A DNA stretch of 5,090 bases from Helicobacteraceae bacterium. Its GTDB lineage: Bacteria > Campylobacterota > Campylobacteria > Campylobacterales > Sulfurimonadaceae. A program made the translations under genes and the position numbers. The number at the start of each line of letters is the position of its first letter. Position 1 is the first letter of the stretch. Shown here in pieces: positions 1 through 5,090 of the stretch. The notes beneath the pieces are model-generated. The model searched no databases. It was given only the letters and a program-made list of their open reading frames with translations, and was not told where the DNA came from. The stretch lies in NCBI GenBank assembly GCA_027083665.1, contig JALWNV010000122.1:1-5090 (forward strand). The letters run 5' to 3'.

Positions 1-469
1 CGTCTGACGAAATCCGTCCGATTTTCAAGCGGACGATCCCCGCCTCGGAATACTTGACGCCGTTTTCGATCAGATTGATCAAAATGCGGCTGAGCCGTTT
101 CGGACTTCCGATCACCTGCTCCGGCACATCGTCGGCGATATCGAACAGCACTTCAATCTGCTGCGCGTTGACATCCGCGCGCATCAGCGCCGCGATCTCA
201 TCGAGCACATAGTTGAGATCGAACAAAATATTGTTGACCACCAGAGAGTTGTTCCGGATAATCTGGTACAGCGTTTCGTTCCGCGGCAGCTTCGGAATAT
301 CGTCTTTGGATTCGTACAGCCGCTTTTCCTGTTTCGCCACTTCCGAAGCGCCCGCCCCGGCCGCCGGTTTCGGTTTCCGCCGACCGCGGATGCCGATGAT
401 GACAATGACCAGTAGCAGAATGCCAAGGGCTGCAAGGATGATGAGATTGGTTGTGGGTGCGTTTTGCAT
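1..469 (-). CDS. Membrane-anchored histidine-kinase-like ATPase, N-terminal 156 residues (gene runs off the left edge)
   Basis: The product starts at the ATG at 469, preceded by AAAGGG as ribosome binding site, and stays open to the window edge. Residues 8-27 are a strongly hydrophobic helix followed by a basic stretch (RGRRKPK), so only about seven residues lie outside the membrane and the rest is cytoplasmic. After a low-complexity Ala/Gly/Lys linker (about 31-60), residues 65-150 match the helix-2-to-ATPase junction of hybrid sensor kinases: an FDL element (83-85), a VIGSPKRLSRIL segment (119-130) and an N-box LIENGVKYS (133-141) with Asn136 and Lys139 placed as in HATPase_c domains. The G boxes would lie beyond the window. 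The H-box helix that normally precedes this junction is missing, and there is no histidine anywhere in the 156 residues. It also has no periplasmic sensor domain. It may be an atypical or pseudo-kinase, possibly with receiver domains further on. The ATPase assignment is firm; the partner and signal are unknown. Confidence 0.8.
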   Translation of the reverse strand, partial: MQNAPTTNLIILAALGILLLVIVIIGIRGRRKPKPAAGAGASEVAKQEKRLYESKDDIPKLPRNETLYQIIRNNSLVVNNILFDLNYVLDEIAALMRADVNAQQIEVLFDIADDVPEQVIGSPKRLSRILINLIENGVKYSEAGIVRLKIGRISSD

Positions 470-485
470 TCCTAACCCTTTGTTA

Positions 486-499
486 CTCGCGCAGGCGAG
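486..499 (-). other. Small hairpin in the leader of the kinase-like gene
   Basis: CTCGC and GCGAG form a perfect 5-bp, GC-rich stem with a four-base loop, about 16 bases before the start codon and just upstream of the ribosome binding site. No T-run follows, so it is not a terminator. It could affect translation or be chance. Confidence 0.25.
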
Positions 500-502
500 G
501 GA

Positions 503-522
503 TCGTTGAAATTTCGTTGAAA
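503..522 (-). repeat. Two 9-bp direct repeats (TTTCAACGA), 11 bp apart, upstream of the kinase-like gene
   Basis: On the minus strand TTTCAACGA occurs at 522-514 and again, identically, at 511-503, separated by AA. The 11-bp period puts both copies on nearly the same face of the helix, as in tandem sites for OmpR-type response regulators. They lie just downstream of the predicted transcription start, where a bound protein would repress. The repeat is seen directly; the regulatory role is inferred. Confidence 0.45.
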
Positions 523-530
523 CTTATTCT

Positions 531-559
531 ATCATAAAACTTTATGAAGAGTTTGAAAA
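531..559 (-). promoter_or_regulatory. Putative promoter of the kinase-like gene
   Basis: TTTTCA (559-554) is followed after 17 bases by TATGAT (536-531), a five-of-six match to the -10 consensus. An overlapping alternative -10, TAGAAT, lies at 531-526. Transcription would start near 524, giving a leader of about 55 bases. It lies in the 95-base gap after the solute-binding protein gene, so the kinase-like gene can be transcribed on its own. This is sequence likeness only. Confidence 0.4.
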
Positions 560-564
560 GCGGC

Positions 565-2079
565 TTACGGCGCAATTTTCCACTCGATATAGTTGTGCCA
601 GATCCCGTTGATCGCCGGTTCGATATGACGGATCTTTCGGTTGGCCACCGTAATCTCGTCGGGGATATAGAGAAAAAGATACGGGTCGTCTTCCGCCACT
701 TTTGCAAAGATCGCTTTCCAGATCGCGCCCAGCTTCTCCCGGTCGACCGTCGTCTGCATCGTCTCTATCAGCCGGTCGACCTCCGCGTTGCGATAGCCGA
801 CAAAATTGAACGCCCCCGGCTTGTCGTTGTCCGAATGCCACAGCAGGTACGGATCCGGCGTCAGCGAAAGCGACCATCCCAGCAAAACCGTGTCGAATGT
901 TCTCGGAAACACGACCATGTTCAAAAATGCCTGCCACTCCATGATACGCAGCGTCACGTTCACCCCGATGCGTGCGAGCTGATGCTGAATGATCTGCGCC
1001 GCATAGGGGCGGATGGAGCTGGAGTTCGAGGTGGCGATCTCGAACGCCAGCGGATGGGCGGCATCGTATCCCGCCGCGGCCAGCAGCGCCCGGGCTTTTT
1101 CAAGATCCGGCCGGGGCGGCATCACTTCCGCATTGAATGCCGGGCCGCCGGGGAGGAAGGGGCCCGTGCAGACCCGTCCGTGTCCCAGAAACAGAATGTC
1201 GACCATCTCCTGCCGGTCAATCGCCAATGACAGCGCACGGCGCACCCGGGGGTCCTTGAATTTCCTGAGCCGCAGATTGAACCCGAGGTAGGTATAGCTG
1301 TGCGATATCGCCTCGATCGTACGAAAACGGCGAAAAAACGCTTCGTCCACCTGCCGCTCGTACTGCATCGCCTCAAGCTGTCCGATATCGAGCTGTCCCG
1401 ATGTCAGCATCAAAAACCGGGTCATCGGATCGGGAATCACGTGAAAGGAGATCGCATCGATATGCGGACGGTGCTCGAAATAGCCGTCGAACGCTTCAAG
1501 TTCGATCGCCTGCGAAAAGAGCAGTTTTTTGAGTTTGTACGGTCCCGTTCCGACCGGATGCAGATTGAAATCGCTGCTCATCATGTTCTTTTCGTCTTTG
1601 AGCAGGTGATACGGCAGTATCCCCATCATCCAGGTCTCCAGCGCCTTGAAATAGGGCCGTTTGTATACTACCTTGACCGTATGCTCATCAGGTGCCGTGA
1701 CGGACTCGACCATCCGGAACGTTGAAGTATAAGGCGACACGACGGAAGGCGCGTTGATGATCTCATAGGTGAAAACGACATCGCGGGACGTAAAAGGCGC
1801 TCCGTCGTGCCACTTCACTCCGCGGCGCAGATGAAACAGCAAGGTCGTATTGTTCTCGAACGTATATGACTCCGCCAGATCTCCGACAATATTTTTGCCG
1901 TCTTTGTCGTACTTGACCAACCCGTTGAAAATGAATCCAGCAATCTCCCCGCTGGCCGAATCGGTCGCGATGATGGGATTGATGCGGGCGGGATTGGCGG
2001 AGATGGCCAGATGCAGGGTCGAGGACCACAGCCATGACGGAATGAAAACGGAAAAAAAGAGCGGGATCAGAATGCGCAT
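565..2079 (-). CDS. Periplasmic ABC transporter solute-binding protein, family 5 (peptide/nickel type)
   Basis: The 504-residue product has the normal length for the SBP_bac_5 family, whose members bind oligopeptides, nickel or similar ligands in the periplasm and hand them to an ABC permease. Residues 1-20 form a Sec signal peptide with no lipobox cysteine, so the protein should be soluble. Family landmarks are the hydrophobic LRRGVKWHDGAPFT block with RDVVFTYE (84-106), PVGTGPYKL (175-183), the LGFNLR block with DPRVRRALSLAIDR (265-289), and a C-terminal LFLYIPDEITVANRK region (468-482). The start is well fixed: an in-frame TGA lies at 2097-2095 and no ATG, GTG or TTG falls between it and this ATG. 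No Shine-Dalgarno sequence precedes it. No permease or ATPase gene is visible within the window, so the partner transporter is encoded elsewhere or the protein has another role, such as ligand sensing. The ligand cannot be read from the sequence. Confidence 0.9.
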   Translation of the reverse strand: MRILIPLFFSVFIPSWLWSSTLHLAISANPARINPIIATDSASGEIAGFIFNGLVKYDKDGKNIVGDLAESYTFENNTTLLFHLRRGVKWHDGAPFTSRDVVFTYEIINAPSVVSPYTSTFRMVESVTAPDEHTVKVVYKRPYFKALETWMMGILPYHLLKDEKNMMSSDFNLHPVGTGPYKLKKLLFSQAIELEAFDGYFEHRPHIDAISFHVIPDPMTRFLMLTSGQLDIGQLEAMQYERQVDEAFFRRFRTIEAISHSYTYLGFNLRLRKFKDPRVRRALSLAIDRQEMVDILFLGHGRVCTGPFLPGGPAFNAEVMPPRPDLEKARALLAAAGYDAAHPLAFEIATSNSSSIRPYAAQIIQHQLARIGVNVTLRIMEWQAFLNMVVFPRTFDTVLLGWSLSLTPDPYLLWHSDNDKPGAFNFVGYRNAEVDRLIETMQTTVDREKLGAIWKAIFAKVAEDDPYLFLYIPDEITVANRKIRHIEPAINGIWHNYIEWKIAP

Positions 2080-2085
2080 GGGCGC

Positions 2086-2091
2086 ATTATA
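2086..2091 (-). promoter_or_regulatory. Perfect -10 box (TATAAT) just before the solute-binding protein gene
   Basis: TATAAT ends at 2086, so its last T as position -7 puts +1 at 2079, the A of the start codon. The mRNA would then be leaderless, which fits the absence of a Shine-Dalgarno sequence. No good -35 box is seen 16-18 bases upstream, which is usual in this phylum. Confidence 0.45.
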
Positions 2092-2114
2092 GCGTCAGGA
2101 AGGATTCCTGCGCT
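2091..2114. repeat. Inverted repeat between the carbonic anhydrase and solute-binding protein genes
   Basis: AGCG-CAGGAA and TTCCTG-CGCT (in minus-strand order) form a 10-bp stem with one bulged base and a three-base loop. It starts 13 bases after the carbonic anhydrase stop codon and touches the first base of the TATAAT box. There is no T-run on the minus strand, so a standard intrinsic terminator is unlikely. It could be an operator in the spacer of the downstream promoter, or a 3'-end-stabilising or processing hairpin for the upstream mRNA. Confidence 0.5.
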
Positions 2115-2127
2115 TTAAACGCTGCGA

Positions 2128-2895
2128 TCAGTTGGATTCAATCGCACGGTCGTAGAGCTCCTGGACAGGGCGCTCGTTGTCGACATAGTACTTGCGAAAC
2201 GCCTCGATCTGTTCTTTCGAGGCCTCGTCCGGCTGCTTGAGCAGATACCACTGAACGTTCTCGGAACACGGCGGCGTCGTCAGAGAGCCGATATAGTGGT
2301 AGTAGTGCTGCGTGTCTTTCGGAAGCAGGTCCTGCGGGTCGATCCGGATTTCACCGCCGATATTGCCGAGGATATTGTCGAGTACCGGATTGTTCTTCCC
2401 CTCTTTGAAGAAGACCGCGATCACGGCCAGCTGCTTCGTTTTCGGGTTCTGGTGAACGAAATGCGCGACAAGATCATAGCGCTTGCCGTTGATCGTATGC
2501 TCGCTCTTGCCGTGGAAGTGAAACTGCAGCAGTTTGAATTTCTCGCCGTTGAGCACGATATAGCCGCCCTCTTTCGGCGTGACCTTGATGGAGTGTCCGT
2601 TGTCGATGACTTTTGCCGTGGTATGCACGTTCTCGTCCAGTTGCAGCGCATACTGGGGATTGAGCGAAACCGTTTTGCCCGGAACGATATTGATCGGGGA
2701 CTGGTGATGCCCTTCTCCGCAGGTTTTGCTGAATTCCCGCCAGTGTGTCGGACCGTTTTCGGCATAGTCCCAGTGTTTCTCATGCGCGCCGTGTGCACTC
2801 TCTTCATGCTTGGGGGTTTTCGCTTCGTCCGAAGCGCAGCCCGAGAGTAAAAATGCCGCGGCGGAAACCGCCAAAGCCAGATGTTTGAATGTCAT
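2128..2895 (-). CDS. Alpha-class carbonic anhydrase, periplasmic lipoprotein
   Basis: This 255-residue enzyme should convert CO2 and bicarbonate into each other in the periplasm. Residues 1-20 are a lipoprotein signal ending in the lipobox LSGC, with Cys20 as the lipid-carrying residue. A short linker rich in histidine (30-51) leads into the domain. The catalytic set is complete when aligned by motif with human carbonic anhydrase II: zinc ligands His126 and His128 (QFHFH) and His145 (VAHFVH), proton-shuttle His101 (NGH), and the gatekeeper pair Glu132 (SEH) and Thr206 (GSLTTPP). Cys59 and Cys210 stand where bacterial alpha enzymes have their single disulfide, which fits export. The start has a clear ribosome binding site (AAGGAG, five to six bases upstream) and gives the signal peptide. 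The gene lies 26 bases after the porin gene and is probably transcribed with it. Cytoplasmic beta- or gamma-class enzymes are excluded by the motifs. Confidence 0.95.
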   Translation of the reverse strand: MTFKHLALAVSAAAFLLSGCASDEAKTPKHEESAHGAHEKHWDYAENGPTHWREFSKTCGEGHHQSPINIVPGKTVSLNPQYALQLDENVHTTAKVIDNGHSIKVTPKEGGYIVLNGEKFKLLQFHFHGKSEHTINGKRYDLVAHFVHQNPKTKQLAVIAVFFKEGKNNPVLDNILGNIGGEIRIDPQDLLPKDTQHYYHYIGSLTTPPCSENVQWYLLKQPDEASKEQIEAFRKYYVDNERPVQELYDRAIESN

Positions 2896-2921
2896 TGTGT
2901 CTCCTTTTTGTTTTGATGACG

Positions 2922-4253
2922 TCAGAATTTATAATTTGCGATGACGCGATACTGTGTCAGCTTGTCCAGCTGCGAAACGGTCCCGTCTTTGGACATGCCC
3001 GTATTGTTACTTACCCAGATGCCTTTGAGCGCGAGCGAAAAAGGGCCCGCACCGTAAGCCAGCACGGCGTTGACATCCTGCTGATCTTTGTCGTAGCCGG
3101 TACGGCTGTTGCTGTACTGTGCCCACGCCACCGTCGCCTTGAAGCCTTTGAATCCGGTAAAATCAAACCCCTGCGACAGCGCAAGCTTGATCCCCTGAGT
3201 CCCGCCGATATAGGCGCTGTCCGCCTTGAACGCCTTGCCGTACAGAGACTGGAAAAGGTCGTTGGAGGTGATCATATTCGTAAACAGCGGTGTCCCGTCC
3301 CACGGCAGCACGAGCGAATCATGATCGTTTTCACTTCGCAGTACGTTCGTATAGGCGGCATAAAGCGATGTTTCGTTCTGCTTCATCGCCGCCTTGAATC
3401 CGAATGCATTGGCGTTGAGCGTCTTGCCGCCTGTGATCGAACCGCTCTTGCCGAGATTGTCGTCTGCATTGCCGACACTCTTCTGGTTGATGTATTGCGC
3501 TCCGAGACAGAATCCGAAACCGGCGGTTTTAAACTTGTACTTCGCAGCGAGGTAGACGCTGTTCATGAAATCGGCACTGTAGTAGTCGTACGCCTGCAGT
3601 TGCAGGGACTTGTTATCGTAGACGACACTCACCGGTATGACATAGCCCGACGTATGGCCCGTTACGGCCTCCGTATCGCCGCCCAGAGCATGCTCGACAA
3701 TATTGATAAAATCATCGGAAGTACGCTGTTTGAAACGATCGAAATAGCCGGCGTCGATATGCACATCGGCGAGGGAGATATCCGCCATCGCTCCCTGCAC
3801 CGTCGATGGGAGCAGACGGACCTCTTTGGTATGAATCAGCGGCGTATTCACCTTTTTTCGGCCGTACCAGAGGCTGAAAAAGTCGCGACGGTATGCCATA
3901 TAGGCTTCCCCGAGAACGGAAAAGCCCTGCTTCGCATCCCCGCCGCGGACACCGTTGTCCTTGCCGATGACGGAAGTATCCACCACATTGGGCAGGGCGA
4001 AAGGGTTCGTCGTCATGAATGTCGCGCCGAGCTTCACCCCGTAAAACATCGCCGTCTCATACCCCAGCTGACCGCCTGCCGTATTGGCATGGGCCGAAGA
4101 GGTTGTTCCGGCGCCGTCATCTTTATTCGTCTCGATGAAGTAATATTTGATATTGCCGTAGGCTTTGCCCTCGGCAAACGCCGAGGCAATGCTGCTTGCG
4201 GCACTGAGTGTCATCGCCGTGACGACGGATAGGAGGAAAACACTTTTCTTCAT
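2922..4253 (-). CDS. Outer-membrane porin, OprD-like family of Campylobacterota
   Basis: The 443-residue product has a Sec signal peptide (1 to about 25; SIASA then FAEG, with AFA at 25-27 as a second possible site). The mature part shows alternating polar and aromatic or aliphatic residues typical of a beta-barrel, and ends in Tyr-Arg-Val-Ile-Ala-Asn-Tyr-Lys-Phe, a good C-terminal signal for the BAM machinery. The block YRRDFFSLWYGRKKVNTPLI (121-140) followed by VRLLPSTVQGAM (145-156) is the conserved early-barrel region of OprD-type porins; in that family it forms part of the constriction and basic ladder. Length agrees with the family (about 400-450). Cys249 is the only cysteine. A modest AGG precedes the ATG at 4253. 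Such porins pass small anions or nutrients, but the substrate cannot be inferred here; cotranscription with carbonic anhydrase makes an inorganic-carbon role thinkable but unproved. Confidence 0.85.
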   Translation of the reverse strand: MKKSVFLLSVVTAMTLSAASSIASAFAEGKAYGNIKYYFIETNKDDGAGTTSSAHANTAGGQLGYETAMFYGVKLGATFMTTNPFALPNVVDTSVIGKDNGVRGGDAKQGFSVLGEAYMAYRRDFFSLWYGRKKVNTPLIHTKEVRLLPSTVQGAMADISLADVHIDAGYFDRFKQRTSDDFINIVEHALGGDTEAVTGHTSGYVIPVSVVYDNKSLQLQAYDYYSADFMNSVYLAAKYKFKTAGFGFCLGAQYINQKSVGNADDNLGKSGSITGGKTLNANAFGFKAAMKQNETSLYAAYTNVLRSENDHDSLVLPWDGTPLFTNMITSNDLFQSLYGKAFKADSAYIGGTQGIKLALSQGFDFTGFKGFKATVAWAQYSNSRTGYDKDQQDVNAVLAYGAGPFSLALKGIWVSNNTGMSKDGTVSQLDKLTQYRVIANYKF

Positions 4254-4283
4254 TAAAGCAACCTGAACAAAAAATATAACGGG

Positions 4284-4312
4284 ATTTTATCAAAATCAGC
4301 GCAGAGTGAAAA
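4284..4312 (-). promoter_or_regulatory. Putative promoter of the porin-carbonic anhydrase operon
   Basis: TTTTCA (4312-4307) is followed after 17 bases by TAAAAT (4289-4284), with TTGA directly before the -10. The same TTTTCA-17 layout appears before the kinase-like gene. Transcription would start near 4277, about 24 bases before the porin start codon. A second AT-rich box (TTATAT, around 4273-4279) is a less likely alternative. Confidence 0.5.
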
Positions 4313-4324
4313 ATAAATTTATTT
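4311..4324. repeat. Perfect 14-bp AT palindrome upstream of the porin promoter
   Basis: AAATAAATTTATTT equals its own reverse complement and overlaps the edge of the putative -35 box. It contains only A and T, so chance is quite possible in an AT-rich spacer. Its position would suit a regulator or an UP-like element. It does not match the usual Fur box (GATAAT triplets). Confidence 0.35.
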
Positions 4325-4348
4325 GAATGTTTTATGCAGAAATGTTTG

Positions 4349-4379
4349 AAAAAGTAGAGGTTGCCCCCGAAACGGGGAC
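4349..4379 (-). terminator. Probable rho-independent terminator of the rplM-rpsI operon
   Basis: On the minus strand GTCCCCG and CGGGGGC form a 7-bp, GC-rich stem (one G-U pair) around a TTT loop, eight bases after the rpsI stop codon. A TTTTT run (4353-4349) follows nine bases later rather than at once, so the terminator is imperfect but well placed between the ribosomal genes and the porin promoter. Confidence 0.55.
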
Positions 4380-4386
4380 GAAACGG

Positions 4387-4776
4387 TTAACGTTTCGAGA
4401 ACTGAGGCGAGCGGCGCGCTTTGCGCTTGCCCGGTTTCTTACGTTCGACGACACGCGAATCGCGTGTCATCATACCTTCGGGCTTGAGAACGGCACGGAA
4501 GGATTCGTCGAATTTGACCAGCGCACGGGAAATCCCGTGGCGAAGGGCGTCGGCCTGGCCGCCGAAGCCGCCGCCGAGCGTCGTCGCGACGATATCGACG
4601 GAGGTGTCCTGCTTGGTCAGTGTCAGCGGCTGCTTGACACGGAGTTTCTTCGCTTCGAGACCGCCAAGCCATGCGTCCAGTGAAAGACCGTTCACGGTGA
4701 TCTTGCCGGTACCCGGAGTCAGCCATACTTTTGCGACGGAGGACTTGCGGCGTCCTGTTGCGTAAATTTTTGCCAT
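4387..4776 (-). CDS. rpsI: 30S ribosomal protein S9
   Basis: The 129-residue product is a full-length uS9. It begins with the conserved [15 protein letters not shown] (5-19), carries the [19 protein letters not shown] block (68-86) typical of the family, and ends in a basic tail finishing with Ser-Lys-Arg, whose last residues reach the P-site tRNA anticodon in the ribosome. The start codon follows the rplM stop by 11 bases. The AAGGA that overlaps that stop (TAAGGA) is the likely ribosome binding site, so translation of the pair is probably coupled. The rplM-rpsI order is conserved in most bacteria, and a hairpin with a T-run follows the stop codon. Confidence 0.98.
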   Translation of the reverse strand: MAKIYATGRRKSSVAKVWLTPGTGKITVNGLSLDAWLGGLEAKKLRVKQPLTLTKQDTSVDIVATTLGGGFGGQADALRHGISRALVKFDESFRAVLKPEGMMTRDSRVVERKKPGKRKARRSPQFSKR

Positions 4777-4787
4777 GTTCAGGTTCC

Positions 4788-5090
4788 TTACTTAGCGAGT
4801 TGTGCCGAATGCGGATGCTCCGCACCTGCATAGACTTTGAGTTTTTTCAGCATTGCGCGGCCAAGCTTCGTTTTCGGAAGCATACCGCGGGTTGCCAGCT
4901 TGTAGAGTTTTTCCGGGTTCTTTTCGAGCAGCTCGGTCATTTTGACGCTTTTGGTACTGCCGAAGTAACCGCTGTGCGAGAAATACTCTTTGTCCGCGAT
5001 CTTACCCGCGCCGTTGAACTTGGCTTTCGAAGCGTTGATGATGACGACATAGTCGCCGCAATCGACGTTCGGAGTGAAGTATGGCTTGTC
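4788..5090 (-). CDS. rplM: 50S ribosomal protein L13, C-terminal 100 residues (5' end outside the window)
   Basis: The reading frame is open from the right edge to TAA at 4790-4788. The visible part begins [20 protein letters not shown], the region after the first strand of uL13, continues through [14 protein letters not shown] residues ([19 protein letters not shown]), and holds the family signature [20 protein letters not shown] followed by [10 protein letters not shown] near the end. The complete protein is about 140 residues in bacteria, so some 40 N-terminal residues and the operon promoter lie outside. The protein is an early-assembling component of the large subunit. It is cotranscribed with rpsI immediately downstream. 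Confidence 0.97.
   Translation of the reverse strand, partial: DKPYFTPNVDCGDYVVIINASKAKFNGAGKIADKEYFSHSGYFGSTKSVKMTELLEKNPEKLYKLATRGMLPKTKLGRAMLKKLKVYAGAEHPHSAQLAK

Noticed and set aside
544..1230. A 228-codon open frame on the plus strand, antisense to the solute-binding protein gene
   Set aside because: Its translation is Arg-rich and without recognisable motifs, and the opposite strand holds a full family-5 binding protein.
2917..2924. Palindrome TGACGTCA at the porin stop codon
   Set aside because: It is only 8 bp, overlaps coding sequence and has no promoter next to it; chance explains it. Likeness to the eukaryotic CRE site has no meaning here.
3505..3510. Single cysteine (Cys249) in the porin as a sign of sequencing error or special function
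   Set aside because: One cysteine in a barrel strand is unusual but the frame is intact on both sides and no partner residue is present; there is not enough to support a claim.
2889..4232. A 447-codon open frame on the plus strand, antisense to the porin gene
   Set aside because: It is almost exactly opposite the porin gene, its translation is rich in Arg, Val, Ile and His with no domain, signal peptide or barrel pattern, and it has no ribosome binding site. The minus-strand frame has a signal peptide, OprD motifs and a C-terminal Phe. Long antisense frames arise from codon bias.
4387..4831. Other open frames on both strands across rpsI and the rplM-rpsI junction
   Set aside because: They are shadows of the highly conserved S9 and L13 genes, whose frames are certain from protein motifs.

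Overview
The window reads as ordinary bacterial chromosome from a member of the Campylobacterota (Epsilonproteobacteria), probably a free-living chemolithotroph of the Sulfurimonas/Sulfuricurvum/Sulfurovum type. This rests on the look of the OprD-type porin, on promoters with a good -10 box and a poor -35 box, and on the rplM-rpsI pair. By eye the genes are about half G+C, which is high for the phylum, so the genus is left open. All six genes lie on the minus strand and are read from right to left. Nothing looks like a mobile element, CRISPR array, tRNA or rRNA.

Right end (4387-5090): the 3' part of rplM (ribosomal protein L13), then complete rpsI (S9), 11 bases apart, followed by a probable terminator (4349-4379). 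Middle (2128-4253): a promoter region, an OprD-family outer-membrane porin, and 26 bases later an alpha-class carbonic anhydrase with a lipoprotein signal. The two are probably one operon, placing a pore in the outer membrane and a CO2/bicarbonate-converting enzyme in the periplasm. Left-middle (565-2079): a family-5 (peptide/nickel-type) ABC solute-binding protein with no permease or ATPase genes in view. Its start codon sits exactly where transcription would begin from a perfect TATAAT box, so its mRNA may be leaderless. Left end (1-469): the N-terminal 156 residues of a membrane-anchored histidine-kinase-like ATPase that contains no histidine, running off the window.

The genes are familiar and no clearly new multi-gene system is visible. 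The points most worth a second look are the kinase-like protein without a phospho-accepting histidine, a pair of 9-bp direct repeats one helical turn apart at its putative transcription start, and the leaderless start plus dyad before the solute-binding protein gene. There is no gene-free stretch over 300 bases. The longest intergenic gaps are 133 bases (4254-4386) and 95 bases (470-564).
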